Below, piece after piece: positions 48,011 to 57,928 of a stretch of DNA of 64,000 nt (the stretch's first letter is position 1; each line of letters opens with the position of its first letter). The notes under the pieces were generated by a model that was given only the letters and a program-made list of their open reading frames with translations, searched no databases and was not told where the DNA came from. The DNA comes from Marinimicrococcus sp033875255 (GTDB lineage Bacteria > Pseudomonadota > Alphaproteobacteria > Geminicoccales > Geminicoccaceae). The position numbers were made by a program, and so were the translations under genes. The DNA lies in assembly GCA_033875255.1 (NCBI GenBank), contig JAWZSN010000015.1, positions 73,599 through 137,598 of the forward strand. Direction: 5' to 3'.

Positions 48011-49357
48011 ATGATAACGAGTAGCTCGCGGCGTACCTTTCTCAAGGGCACGGCCCTCGCCGGCGCCGGCACGCTGGCCGCGCCCTATGTGAAGCGGGCC
48101 TGGGGTGCGGGCCGTGTCAACGTCGCCATGTGGGACCACTGGGTACCCGGTGCGAACGAGGCGCTGCAAAAGCAGGCCACGGCCTGGGGCGAGAAGAACA
48201 ATGTCGAGGTGGTGGTCGACTTCATCACCTCGGTGGGCAACAAGAACCTCGTGACGCTGGCCGCCGAGGCGCGCGCTGAGAGCGGCCACGACATCGTCTC
48301 GATGCCGACCTTCCAGGTGGCGGTGCACGCCGAGAGCCTGGAGCCGGTCGACGACATCATGAAGGACCTGACCGGCAAGTACGGCGAGGTCGCCCCGATC
48401 GCCGAGTATCTCGCCAAGGTCGACGGGACCTGGCGGGCGGTTCCCACGGCTACCGGCTCGCAGAGCTACCCGATGTGCTCGCGGCTCGACTACTTCAAGA
48501 ACATCGCCGACCTCGACCTGCGAGAGCTGTTCCCGACCGGCGAGCGCGACCAGGCGAAGATCGACGAGCTCTGGACCTACGCGAACTTCCTCGAGATCGC
48601 CAAGAAGCTGCACGCCGGCGGCCACGCCTTCGGCAATCCGATCGGCCAGACCTCGGACAGCCAGGACTGGCTGGGTCCGCTGTTCTTCGCCTTCGGCGCC
48701 GAGGCGGTCGACAAGAGCGGCGACATCATCATCGATTCCGACGCCACCCGCGCCGCCCTCGACTATCTTCAGCAGCTCACCCAGGTCATGCCGCAGGACG
48801 TCTATGCGTGGGACGATGCCGGCAACAATCGCTGGCTGATCTCGGGCAGCGGCTCGTGCATCCAGAACCCGCCGAGCCCCTGGACGGTCGCCAAGCGCGA
48901 CGCGCCGGACGTGGCCAAGGAGATCTGGCACCACGACGTGCCGGCCGGGGAGAACGGCCGCTACCGCGGCATGCTTCCCTACTTTTGGGGCATGTGGAAG
49001 TTCTCGCCGAATAAGTCGGCGGCCAAGGATCTGCTCGTCCACTTGATGGCGAAGGAGCAGCAGGCCCAGCTCGTCGATGCCTCGCAGGGCTACGACATGC
49101 CGCTGTTCTCGAGCCAGTACGACAACAAGGTGTGGGTCGAGCAGGGGCCGCCTCCGGGCAGCATCTACAACTATCCGATCCGCGGTAACGAGGAGTTCTA
49201 TATCGCCGGCATGCCGGCTCCCCCGAAGATCGCGGCGCAGGTCTACCTTCAGGGCCTGTTCCCGAACCTGCTCGCCAAGGTGACCCAGGAGAGCATGTCG
49301 CACGACGACGCGATCGCCTGGGCGGAGGACGAGCTCTCGGGCTTCTTGCGGGGCTGA
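48011..49357 (+). CDS. Sugar ABC transporter substrate-binding protein (Tat-exported)
   Basis: A 448-residue extracytoplasmic solute-binding protein of family 1. The N terminus has a twin-arginine signal, SSSRRTFLKGTALAGAGTLA, so it is exported folded. The mature domain begins RVNVAMWDHWVPGANEALQKQ and has a typical ligand-binding fold (VVDFITSVGNKNLVTLAAEA). The substrate is probably a sugar or polyol but cannot be read from the sequence. Strong hairpins follow the stop. Confidence 0.9.
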   Translation: MITSSSRRTFLKGTALAGAGTLAAPYVKRAWGAGRVNVAMWDHWVPGANEALQKQATAWGEKNNVEVVVDFITSVGNKNLVTLAAEARAESGHDIVSMPTFQVAVHAESLEPVDDIMKDLTGKYGEVAPIAEYLAKVDGTWRAVPTATGSQSYPMCSRLDYFKNIADLDLRELFPTGERDQAKIDELWTYANFLEIAKKLHAGGHAFGNPIGQTSDSQDWLGPLFFAFGAEAVDKSGDIIIDSDATRAALDYLQQLTQVMPQDVYAWDDAGNNRWLISGSGSCIQNPPSPWTVAKRDAPDVAKEIWHHDVPAGENGRYRGMLPYFWGMWKFSPNKSAAKDLLVHLMAKEQQAQLVDASQGYDMPLFSSQYDNKVWVEQGPPPGSIYNYPIRGNEEFYIAGMPAPPKIAAQVYLQGLFPNLLAKVTQESMSHDDAIAWAEDELSGFLRG

Positions 49358-49367
49358 CCCCGAGCGG

Positions 49368-49433
49368 CGTCCGGATGCGGCGCATCCGGACGCGTTCCGC
49401 CCGGCCGATGGCGGCGTGCGCGCCGCCATCGGC
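49368..49433 (+). terminator. Two tandem perfect hairpins between the binding-protein and permease genes
   Basis: Hairpin 1: CGTCCGGATGCG (49368-49379) with CGCATCCGGACG (49381-49392), one-base spacer. Hairpin 2: GCCGATGGCGGCG (49404-49416) with CGCCGCCATCGGC (49421-49433), TGCG loop. No T run follows, so they more likely stabilise the 3' end of the binding-protein mRNA or cause partial termination. The permease gene starts 32 bp later. Confidence 0.75.
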
Positions 49434-49464
49434 TCCGCCCCTTCGCCCGTAGTCGAGAAGCAAG

Positions 49465-50394
49465 ATGGCCACCTTCGCCTCAAGCCGCGGCGGCCCGGGT
49501 CAGGCACAAACGCCTGGCGGCCTGCGCCTTTTCCTCCAGCGCCGCTCGACCTTCGCCTTCCTGCTCTGCCTGCCGCTGATCTTCATCATCGGCTCTCTCG
49601 TCGTCTACCCGTTCTTCTATGCCATCTTCTTGAGCATGCTGAACAAGGCCGAGACCGAGTTCGTCGGTCTGGGCAACTATATCTTCCTCATGGGCCGCAG
49701 CACCTTCTTGATGGTGATGCAGCAGTCGATCATTTTCGCGCTCGCCTCCGTGTTCCTCAAATGCCTCGTGGGCTTCATCGTCGCGCATCTGATCAACGGC
49801 GTGCTCGATACCGGCCAGCGGCTCTGGCGCGGGCTTCTCCTGGTACCCTGGGTCATTCCGCCGGCACTGAGCACGCTGGGCTGGTGGTGGCTGTTCGACC
49901 CCACCTACTCGGCCATCAACTGGGCGCTCGAGGGGATCGGGATCAGCGAGATCCCGTGGCTCTCCGACGTGTTCTGGGCGCGGGTCTCGGTCATCCTGGT
50001 CAATGTCTGGTACGGCGCGCCGTTCTTCATGATCATGTACCTGGCAGCGCTCAAGTCGATCCCCGCCGAGCTCTACGACGCCGCCAAGGTCGACGGTGCC
50101 TCGGGCTGGCAACAGCTCATCCACGTCACCTTGCCGATGATGCGCAACATCATGGCGATCACCGTGCTGTTCTCGACCATCGTCACCTTCGCCAATTTCG
50201 ACATCGTCCGGGTGCTGACCCAGGGCGGCCCGCGCAACACCACCCACCTGTTCGCCACCTACGCCTTCAAGGTGGGCATCGAGGGCGGCGACATCCCGCT
50301 GGGTGCGTCGGTCTCCCTCTTCATGTTCCCGGTGCTGGCGCTGCTGGCCTTCTTCATCCTGCGCAACGTGCGCCAGCGGGCGGCGAGGGTCTGA
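49465..50394 (+). CDS. Sugar ABC transporter permease, MalF type
   Basis: A 309-residue inner-membrane permease with about six helices (STFAFLLCLPLIFIIGSLVV, then IIFALASVFLKCLVGFIV and later). The CUT1 EAA loop is EAA-like in YDAAKVDGASGWQQLIHVTLP. It forms the channel with the following permease, whose start overlaps its stop as TGATG. Confidence 0.93.
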   Translation: MATFASSRGGPGQAQTPGGLRLFLQRRSTFAFLLCLPLIFIIGSLVVYPFFYAIFLSMLNKAETEFVGLGNYIFLMGRSTFLMVMQQSIIFALASVFLKCLVGFIVAHLINGVLDTGQRLWRGLLLVPWVIPPALSTLGWWWLFDPTYSAINWALEGIGISEIPWLSDVFWARVSVILVNVWYGAPFFMIMYLAALKSIPAELYDAAKVDGASGWQQLIHVTLPMMRNIMAITVLFSTIVTFANFDIVRVLTQGGPRNTTHLFATYAFKVGIEGGDIPLGASVSLFMFPVLALLAFFILRNVRQRAARV

Positions 50395-51290
50395 TGGCAA
50401 CAGCACAGGCAAGCGCCCGCGCGGAGGGCGCGGGCATCATGGCCCGGCTCGGCAAGGACCGGCGCTGGGCGCTGATCCTCTCCTACGTGGCCCTCATCGC
50501 CTTCGTCATCGCGTTCCTGTTTCCGCCCTATTACATGCTCATCACCTCGCTCAAGACGAACGAGGAGATCGCGAGCCTGGCGGGCAACCCCTGGATCATC
50601 ACCGACGGCGTGACCTTCCAGCACTACTGGCATCTGCTCACCAACACCTCCTTCCCGCGCTTCTTCTGGAATACCGCGTGGGTCACGGTGCTGGTGGTGG
50701 CCATCACCATGGTGGTGAGCGTGCTGGCGGCCTACTCGCTGTCGCGGATGCGCTTTTGGGGCTCGGCGGTGCTCGCCACCGGCGTTTTCCTCACCTACCT
50801 GGTGCCGGAAAGCCTGCTCTTCATCCCGCTCTTCAAGGTGATGGGCTGGCTCGGGCTGCTCAACAGCACCTGGGCGCTGGTGGTGGTCTACCCGACCCTC
50901 ACCATCCCGTTCTGCACCTGGCTGATGATCGGCTATTTCAGCTCGATCCCGCGCGAGCTGGACGAGGCGGCGCTGATCGACGGCTGCAGCCACTTGCAGA
51001 TGCTGCGGCTGGTGTTCATCCCGGTGGCCATGCCGGGCCTGATCGCTGCGGTGATCTTCGCCTTCACGGTGGCCTGGGCGCAGTTCATCTACCCCGTGGC
51101 CTTCCTCTTCAGCGAGGACCAGCTGGTGCTCACCGTGGGCACCGTCACCACGCTGATCCGCGGCGACGTCTATGCCTGGGGCAGCCTCATGGCCGGTGCC
51201 CTCCTGGCAGCGGCCCCGCCGGTGCTGATCTACGCCTTCCTCATGGACTACTACATCGCCGGCCTGACCTCCGGCGCCACCAAGAGCTAG
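50394..51290 (+). CDS. Sugar ABC transporter permease, MalG type
   Basis: A 298-residue inner-membrane permease with six helices, beginning VALIAFVIAFLFPPYYMLITSLKT. The EAA loop is ELDEAALIDGCSHLQMLRLVFIP. Together with the MalF-type partner and the divergent ATPase it completes a CUT1 importer. The ATG at 50394 overlaps the preceding stop. Confidence 0.93.
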   Translation: MATAQASARAEGAGIMARLGKDRRWALILSYVALIAFVIAFLFPPYYMLITSLKTNEEIASLAGNPWIITDGVTFQHYWHLLTNTSFPRFFWNTAWVTVLVVAITMVVSVLAAYSLSRMRFWGSAVLATGVFLTYLVPESLLFIPLFKVMGWLGLLNSTWALVVVYPTLTIPFCTWLMIGYFSSIPRELDEAALIDGCSHLQMLRLVFIPVAMPGLIAAVIFAFTVAWAQFIYPVAFLFSEDQLVLTVGTVTTLIRGDVYAWGSLMAGALLAAAPPVLIYAFLMDYYIAGLTSGATKS

Positions 51291-51299
51291 ACCCTTACC

Positions 51300-51321
51300 G
51301 GGGCCGGCGATCGCCGGCCCC
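51300..51321. terminator. Terminator-like hairpin between the MalG-type and Bcr/CflA genes
   Basis: A perfect 9-bp stem GGGGCCGGC-GATC-GCCGGCCCC lies between two convergent genes, followed by ACTCCTTTCC. It can serve transcripts from both sides, although the T run is weak. Confidence 0.6.
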
Positions 51322-51345
51322 ACTCCTTTCCGGCGGCCGCGCCTC

Positions 51346-52563
51346 TCAGCGGCCTCCGCCGCGCAGCCCCCAGAGCAGCGTGCCCAGCGCCCCCACCGCA
51401 CACAGGAGCATCGCCAGCACCGTGGGCCAGGGCGTGCCGTCCTGGAGCACGCCCACCAGCTGCGCGAAGCCCGCCGCCATGGTCATTTGCGTGAAGCCGC
51501 TCAGTCCCGAGGCGGCGCCGGCGAGCTGCGGATCGACACTCACCGCGCCGGCCTGGACGTTGGGCATCGAGATGCCCTGGCCGAAGGCGATGCCAGCCAT
51601 GGGGACGAAGAGGGCCAGGGCGCTCCAGCCGAGGCCCCACATCGCCAGTGCCGAGGAGGCGGCGAAGCCCAGCGCGATGCATGAGCCCGTGACGGCGAGC
51701 CGGTCGAGGCCGAGCCGCGCCGACAGCCGCGCCGTGATCAGGTTGCCGACCATGAAGGCGGCCGAGACCATGATGAACAGCAGGCCGTACTCGCCCGCGC
51801 TCAGGCCGAAGACGTTCATCACCACGAAGGGCGCGCCGGCGAGGAACGAGAAGAACACCGACATGCCGAAGGCGGCGTTGAGCGCGTAGCCGCGGAACGC
51901 CGGCACCGCCATGAGCTGCCCGAAGGCGGCGAGCGTGCCGGGGCCGGCGCTCCGTGCCGCAGCGCTGCGGGTTTCGGGCAGGCTGGCCAGCACCCCCGCC
52001 GTCACCAGGAGGCCCGCAGCCAGCCCCGCCACGAAGATCGAGCGCCAGCCCACCGTCTCGATCATCATCCCGCCGACGGCCGGCGAGACCATCGGCACCA
52101 CCACCATGGCCATGGTCAGATAGGCGATCATCTGCGCGCTGCGCTCGCGTCCGAAAAGATCGCGGACGATGGCGCGGGCCAGCACGAACCCGGCGGCGGC
52201 TCCTACCGCCTGGACCGTTCGCCCGATCACCAGCAGCCAGATGTTGGGCGAGACGAAGCAGAGCACCGTGCCGGCCGTGTAGACCGCAAGCCCGGCCAGG
52301 ATCACCGGGCGCCTGCCGAACCGGTCGGAGAGCGGCCCGTAGATCAGCGTGGCCACGGCCATGGCGAAGGTCGAGAGGCTGAAGGTGAGCTGGGCGGTGC
52401 CCGGCGTCACGGCGAAATGTTTCTGGATCACCGGGATGGCCGGGATGAACATCTGCATCGCCATCGGGCCCAGCGCGGTGACCCCGACCAGCACGAGGAG
52501 AAAGAGACGGCCCGGCGTCGCGGGCTCGATGCCGCCCTGCCTGTCGGTTGCTGCGGTGGACAA
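51346..52563 (-). CDS. Bcr/CflA family drug-resistance MFS transporter
   Basis: A 405-residue major facilitator with about twelve helices. It opens with LVLVGVTALGPMAMQMFIPAIPVI and contains the Bcr/CflA conserved loop QLTFSLSTFAMAVATLIYGPLSDRFGRRP split over helices 2-3, and helix 4-5 VGAAAGFVLARAIVRD. Such proteins export bicyclomycin, chloramphenicol or small peptides by proton exchange. The real substrate is unknown. It lies downstream of the NMT1-type ABC genes on the same strand but after a 108-bp gap. Confidence 0.9.
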   Translation of the reverse strand: MSTAATDRQGGIEPATPGRLFLLVLVGVTALGPMAMQMFIPAIPVIQKHFAVTPGTAQLTFSLSTFAMAVATLIYGPLSDRFGRRPVILAGLAVYTAGTVLCFVSPNIWLLVIGRTVQAVGAAAGFVLARAIVRDLFGRERSAQMIAYLTMAMVVVPMVSPAVGGMMIETVGWRSIFVAGLAAGLLVTAGVLASLPETRSAAARSAGPGTLAAFGQLMAVPAFRGYALNAAFGMSVFFSFLAGAPFVVMNVFGLSAGEYGLLFIMVSAAFMVGNLITARLSARLGLDRLAVTGSCIALGFAASSALAMWGLGWSALALFVPMAGIAFGQGISMPNVQAGAVSVDPQLAGAASGLSGFTQMTMAAGFAQLVGVLQDGTPWPTVLAMLLCAVGALGTLLWGLRGGGR

Positions 52564-52670
52564 GCGCTCTCCTTTCGGGTGTCGACCCGGGAAGGCCCTT
52601 TCCTACGCCACCGTCCGCCACTGCCAAGCCGCCGCGGCGCAGGAGAGGTCTGCGCCGCGGCGGCCGGAGC

Positions 52671-53519
52671 TCAGTTCTCCTGGCGGATCGCGCTCTCGTG
52701 CCAGCGGCGCAGGCACAGATGCGAGAGCAGGCTGAAGAACAGGAAGATCACGATGCCGGTCAAGGAGATCAGCACCAGGGCGGCGAACATGCGCGGGATA
52801 TTGAGCCGGTAGCCCGCCTCGAGAATGCGGTAGGCGAGGCCCGAGCCGGTGCCGGCCGTGCCGGCCGCGAACTCGGCCACGATGGCGCCGATCAGCGAGA
52901 GACCGCCGGCGATCCTGAGCCCGCCCAGGAAATAGGGCATGGCGGCCGGCAGGCGCAGGTAGCGGAGCTGCTGCCAGCGGCTCGCGCCGTAGAGGGTGAA
53001 GAGGTTCCTCAGATTGTGGTCGGCGCTGTTGAGCCCCAGCGTGGTGTTGGAGAGGATCGGGAAGAACGCCACGATCCAGGCGCAGATCAGCAGCGCCCCG
53101 TAGGTGCTGTCCACGTAGATCAGGATCAGCGGGGCGATGGCGATGATCGGCGTCACCTGGAGGATCACCGCGAAGGGAAAGAGCGCCAGCTCCACCCAGC
53201 GCGAGGCGGTGAACAGGATGGCGAGCCCGACCCCGCCGACAATGGCCACCGCGAGCGCCATGAGGGTGATCTTGAGGGTCACGAGAAGCGAGGGTGCGAG
53301 CGTGCCCCAGTCGTTCACCAGGCTCTCGGCCACCAGCAGCGGACCCGGCAGGATGTAGGGCGGGATCTCCTTGATCCGCACCATCGCCTCCCAGGCCACG
53401 AGGGCCAGGATCGTCAGGGCCAGGGGTGCGGCAATGCGCACCACGCGCTCGAGCTGCTGCGGGTCCATGCCCCGCCGCGCCGCGCCGGAGGTCGTCTCGC
53501 GCGGCATGTCGGTAGCCAT
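52671..53519 (-). CDS. ABC transporter permease of an NMT1/THI5-type importer (TauC/SsuC family)
   Basis: A 282-residue inner-membrane permease. It has about six helices and the TauC/SsuC-type EAA loop LFTLYGASRWQQLRYLRLPAAMP. It lies in a three-gene minus-strand set (binding protein, ATPase, permease). The family imports sulfonates, taurine, pyrimidines or related small molecules; the binding protein suggests a THI5-like ligand. Confidence 0.92.
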   Translation of the reverse strand: MATDMPRETTSGAARRGMDPQQLERVVRIAAPLALTILALVAWEAMVRIKEIPPYILPGPLLVAESLVNDWGTLAPSLLVTLKITLMALAVAIVGGVGLAILFTASRWVELALFPFAVILQVTPIIAIAPLILIYVDSTYGALLICAWIVAFFPILSNTTLGLNSADHNLRNLFTLYGASRWQQLRYLRLPAAMPYFLGGLRIAGGLSLIGAIVAEFAAGTAGTGSGLAYRILEAGYRLNIPRMFAALVLISLTGIVIFLFFSLLSHLCLRRWHESAIRQEN

Positions 53520-53536
53520 AGCGGCTTCTCCGTTGA

Positions 53537-54328
<792 letters not shown>

Positions 54329-54342
54329 CGCTGCCGCCTCCC

Positions 54343-55374
54343 TCATTCGCCCGTGAGCTTCTTCTTGAGATCGAGCCCGTGGCCCTTGCCGACGAAGCGG
54401 GTGGTGTAGGCCTTCTCGTAGGGCAGGTCGGCCGGATAGACGCCCCAGCCCACGGTCTTCTCGAAGAAGCTCTTCCACCGCTCGTCGGTCATCACGCCGA
54501 TGCCCTGCTCGAGCGAATCGCCGGAATCGACGATCCCGTACGTCTTGATCTGGGCGATCGAGAAGGCGATCTGCTCGTCGGTGATGTCCGGATTGTCGGC
54601 CTTAATGAGCGCGTTGGCCTTGCTGTTGTCGCCATAGAGATAGCCGTACCAGCCCTCGATGGTGGCGTTCACGAAACGCTGCACGAGGTCGGGATTCTCG
54701 TCGATCAGCTTCTGCGAGGTCTCGAGCACGCTGGCATAGGTGTCGTAGCCGGCATCCGCCATCATCAGCACCTTGGGATCGAACCCGCCCTGCTGCTGGA
54801 CGGTGAACGGCTCGGAGGTGACATAGGCCTGCTGGACGGCGTCCTTGTCGGCGATGAAGGGAGCGGCGTTGAAGGTGTAGGGCTTCACCTGGTCGTCGCT
54901 CAGCCCGTAGGCCTGCTGGAGCCACAGCCAGAAGGTGACGCGACCGTCGTTGGAGAGCAGGACGGTCTTGTCCCCGAGATCCTCGAACCCGTCGATCCCG
55001 ACATCGGGATGGGCGAGGAGGACCTGTGGCTCCTTTTGGAACATGGCGGCGATGGCCACCATCGGCACGCCGCTCTGCACGAAGTTCAGCGCCTCGAGAA
55101 CGTTGCCGGCCATGTTGAAGTCGATGCGGCCGGCCGCCAGCAGGGCAGCGTGGTTCACCTGGGGCCCGCCGGGGCGGATGGTGACGTCGAGATCGTACTT
55201 CTCGTAGATGCCCTCGGCCAGCGCCTGATAGTAGCCGCCATGCTCCGCCTGGGCCTTCCAGTTGGTGCCCATGGTGACCTTGTCCGCGGCCTCTGCCGCC
55301 GACAGGGCCGCTGCCAGGCCCAGACCGAAGATCGCCGCTGCCGTAGCGCGCAGCGCGCCGCCTGCCATCCGCAT
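54343..55374 (-). CDS. NMT1/THI5-like ABC transporter substrate-binding protein
   Basis: A 343-residue periplasmic protein with a signal peptide (LRATAAAIFGLGLAAALSAAEA). The mature part begins KVTMGTNWKAQAEHGGYYQALAEGIYEKYDLDVTI, the pattern of ThiY/NMT1 proteins that bind pyrimidine precursors and related rings. It is the first gene of the importer operon, divergent from the M81 peptidase gene. In context the ligand is probably the compound degraded by the four enzymes across the intergenic region. Confidence 0.9.
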   Translation of the reverse strand: MRMAGGALRATAAAIFGLGLAAALSAAEAADKVTMGTNWKAQAEHGGYYQALAEGIYEKYDLDVTIRPGGPQVNHAALLAAGRIDFNMAGNVLEALNFVQSGVPMVAIAAMFQKEPQVLLAHPDVGIDGFEDLGDKTVLLSNDGRVTFWLWLQQAYGLSDDQVKPYTFNAAPFIADKDAVQQAYVTSEPFTVQQQGGFDPKVLMMADAGYDTYASVLETSQKLIDENPDLVQRFVNATIEGWYGYLYGDNSKANALIKADNPDITDEQIAFSIAQIKTYGIVDSGDSLEQGIGVMTDERWKSFFEKTVGWGVYPADLPYEKAYTTRFVGKGHGLDLKKKLTGE

Positions 55375-55541
55375 CGAGCCGTCCTCTCTCGCACGTCGGG
55401 ATTGTGGGCCGGTCCCGCCGGTACCGGCGGGTGCACCCTAGCACGGCTGGCGACGCCTGCGAACGCGCTGATCGGGCCTGCGGCGGCGGGGGTGGACAGG
55501 CTTCAGGGCGGCTTCGAGACTGGCCGAAAAGGGAGGCGGCG
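55375..55541. promoter_or_regulatory. Divergent promoter region of the importer and the enzyme operon
   Basis: A 167-bp gap between the binding-protein gene (minus) and the M81 gene (plus). CGGTCCCGCCGGTACCGGCGGG around 55410-55433 holds the 14-bp palindrome CCGCCGGTACCGGCGG, a possible operator. No regulator gene is adjacent. GGGAGGCGGCG precedes the plus-strand ATG. Confidence 0.5.
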
Positions 55542-57053
55542 ATGGCCAGGCGGATTTTCCTTGCGGCGGTGTGGCACGAGACCAACGGCTTCTCGCCGAT
55601 ACCCACCGGCCTCGATGCGTTCCGCCGCTACCAGTGGGTCCAGGGCCCCGAGCTGCTCGCGCACTATCGCTGCACCAACACCGAGCTCGGCGGCGCCATC
55701 GCGGCGGCCGAGGCCCGGGGCGTCGAGCTGGTGCCGGCATTCTCCGCCTGGGCGGTGCCCGCCGGGCTGGTGACCCGCGAGGCCTTCGCGACGCTGCGCT
55801 CCATGCTGGCCGAGGCCGCCGCCGCGGCGGGCCCTCTCGACGGCGCGCTGCTGGTGCTGCACGGCGCCATGGCCGCCGAAGGCGAGCCCGAGGCCGACGC
55901 GGTGCTCCTCGAGACCCTGCAGGGCGCCCTTCCGACGGGCCTGCCGCTGGCCGCCACCTTCGACAATCACGCCAATCTCGGCCCCCGCATGGCCGCCGCC
56001 GCCGACTACCTGGTGGGCTACGACACGTTCCCGCACGTCGACATGGGCGAGCGCGGCGGCGAGGCGCTGCGTCTCCTGGCCGGCCTTGCCGGTGGCGCGC
56101 AGCACCCCGCCAGGGTCCTCCTCCAGCTGCCGATGCTCACCGTGCCGCAGACCCAGCCCACCGGCGAGGCGCCGATGAAGGCCATCATGGAGCGCGTCCA
56201 CGCCCTCGAGGCCGAGGCGGGGATCGTCTGCGCCTCGGCGGCGCTGGGCTTTGCCTATGTCGACGGCGAGCATGCCGGCATGGCGCTGCTGGGCCATGCC
56301 GTGCCGGAGGCGGCGGACCGCCTCGAGGCGGGGCTGGAGGGGATCGCGCGGGAGCTGTGGGCGGTGCGCGAGGTGTTCCGGCCGGGGCTCATCCCGGTGG
56401 AGGAGGCGGTGGCCCGTGCCGTGGCGGCGCCGCGGGGGCCGGTGGTGCTGGTGGAGCCCGCCGACAATGTCGGCGGCGGCGCTCCGGGCGACGGCACGGC
56501 GCTGCTGGCGGCACTGCTCGCGGCGGACGCCGACGCCGCCATCGTGATGTGGGACCCCGCGGCCGCGGCCCGTGCGAGGGCGGCCGGACCCGGCAGCCAC
56601 TTCGCCGGGCCGGTTGGCGGCAGCGCGCCCGATCTGCACGGGCCGGCCGTGCATGTGGAAGGCACCGTCACCTTCGCCGGCAATCTCGCCTATGCCCGCA
56701 GCGGCCCCTACATGACCGGCCAGCGGGTGGAGCTCGGGCCCAGCGCCGTGGTGCGGGCGGGCCGGCTCGACATCCTGCTCACCAGCGAGCGCTGCATGCC
56801 CTTCGACCGCGACCACCTGGACGTGGCCGGCATCCGGCCCGAGGAGAAGAAAATGCTGGTGGCGAAGTCGGGCGGCGCCTGGCGGGCGGCCTTCGCCGCC
56901 ATCGCCGCCGAGGCGCTCTATGTCGACACGCCCGGCGTGTGCAGCTCCAACCTCGCCCGCCTGCGCTTCGAGGGCGCCGCCCGCGACCGCTGGCCGCTGG
57001 GCGGCGGCGACACGCTCAGCCTGCGGCGCACCCGCCTTCCGCCGCGCGCCTGA
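55542..57053 (+). CDS. M81 family metallopeptidase (MlrC-like)
   Basis: A 503-residue protein of the MlrC family. It begins ARRIFLAAVWHETNGFSP, with the conserved HETN metal ligand, followed by LLVLHGAMAAEGEPEADA, AATFDNHANLGPRMAAA and the C-terminal GPMTGQ-like segment and CMPFDRDHLDVAGI. MlrC hydrolyses the linearised microcystin peptide, but most homologues lie in small-molecule catabolic operons with unknown amide substrates. Its 3' end overlaps the convergent creatininase-family gene by 38 bp. Confidence 0.9.
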   Translation: MARRIFLAAVWHETNGFSPIPTGLDAFRRYQWVQGPELLAHYRCTNTELGGAIAAAEARGVELVPAFSAWAVPAGLVTREAFATLRSMLAEAAAAAGPLDGALLVLHGAMAAEGEPEADAVLLETLQGALPTGLPLAATFDNHANLGPRMAAAADYLVGYDTFPHVDMGERGGEALRLLAGLAGGAQHPARVLLQLPMLTVPQTQPTGEAPMKAIMERVHALEAEAGIVCASAALGFAYVDGEHAGMALLGHAVPEAADRLEAGLEGIARELWAVREVFRPGLIPVEEAVARAVAAPRGPVVLVEPADNVGGGAPGDGTALLAALLAADADAAIVMWDPAAAARARAAGPGSHFAGPVGGSAPDLHGPAVHVEGTVTFAGNLAYARSGPYMTGQRVELGPSAVVRAGRLDILLTSERCMPFDRDHLDVAGIRPEEKKMLVAKSGGAWRAAFAAIAAEALYVDTPGVCSSNLARLRFEGAARDRWPLGGGDTLSLRRTRLPPRA

Positions 57054-57855
57054 GCGGCCCGTCGGCGAGGCTCGCGAGCGGCCAGCGGGAGAGCTCGTCC
57101 ACCAGCGCCACCAGCCGCCCGGCCACGTGCTCCAGCACCGCCCGGCCCTTCTCCACGCTGGCCAGCGTGGCGTCGCCGCACGCCCCCTTGGGGTGCAGGT
57201 CCTGGGCCTGCCAGCCGAAGCCGGCGGCGCCCAGGCCCGCGAGGATCGGCGCCGTCTCCCGTGCGCGCAGCGTCGCCGGCACGAAGTTCCCGGCCCTGTC
57301 CATGCGCACCCGGTCGGGGCGCAGCGCCAGCATCACCGAGGTCTCGAGGTCGCCTGCATGGATGCCAAAGCGCAGCTCGTCCTCGCCGAAGAGACCCTCG
57401 GGCAGGCCAAGCTGCGGCCAGATCACCGAGCTCACCATCATCCGGTGCTCGATCCTGAGCGCCCGCGCCACGATCTGGCTCACCTGGATCTGGCCGCCGT
57501 GGCTGTTGAGGATCAGGAGCTTGCGCACGCCCGCCCTGGCCACCGAGGCGCCGATCTCCGTCCACATGCGCGTCAGGGTCTCGGCCGAGTGGGTGATGGT
57601 GCCCGGATAGTCCAGATGCTCGTCGGACTTGCCGGCCCAGACGGTGGGCAGCGCCAGCACCGGCAGGTCGGCGGGCGCCATCTCCAGCATGCGCTCGACC
57701 AGCGCCCCGGCCACGCAGGCGTCCACCATCACCGGCAGATGCGGCCCGTGCTGCTCCATTGCCCCCACCGGCAGCACCGCCACCGTGCGTTCCGGATCCA
57801 GATCGGCGAAGTCGGTCCAGCTCAGCTCCTGCCAGTGGCGTGGCGCGGGTGCCAT
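57016..57855 (-). CDS. Creatininase-family amidohydrolase
   Basis: A 279-residue metal-dependent amidohydrolase. The family signature is VLPVGAMEQHGPHLPVMVD near the N terminus, then HLDYPGTITHSAETL, LILNSHGGQIQVSQIVAR and the GIHAGDLETSVML metal-ligand block. Members include creatininase, the FAPy deformylase ArfB and cyclic amide hydrolases. It is transcribed opposite to its neighbours and overlaps the M81 gene tail to tail by 38 bp. The substrate is inferred to be a cyclic amide; creatinine itself is only one possibility. Confidence 0.88.
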   Translation of the reverse strand: MAPAPRHWQELSWTDFADLDPERTVAVLPVGAMEQHGPHLPVMVDACVAGALVERMLEMAPADLPVLALPTVWAGKSDEHLDYPGTITHSAETLTRMWTEIGASVARAGVRKLLILNSHGGQIQVSQIVARALRIEHRMMVSSVIWPQLGLPEGLFGEDELRFGIHAGDLETSVMLALRPDRVRMDRAGNFVPATLRARETAPILAGLGAAGFGWQAQDLHPKGACGDATLASVEKGRAVLEHVAGRLVALVDELSRWPLASLADGPLRRAAEGGCAAG

Positions 57856-57928
57856 GCGATGCGCTCCTTGATGGCGGGTCCGCGCTCTGCTTAGCAGGGG
57901 GCGTCCTGCCCGTCGCCCCCGAGGAGCC

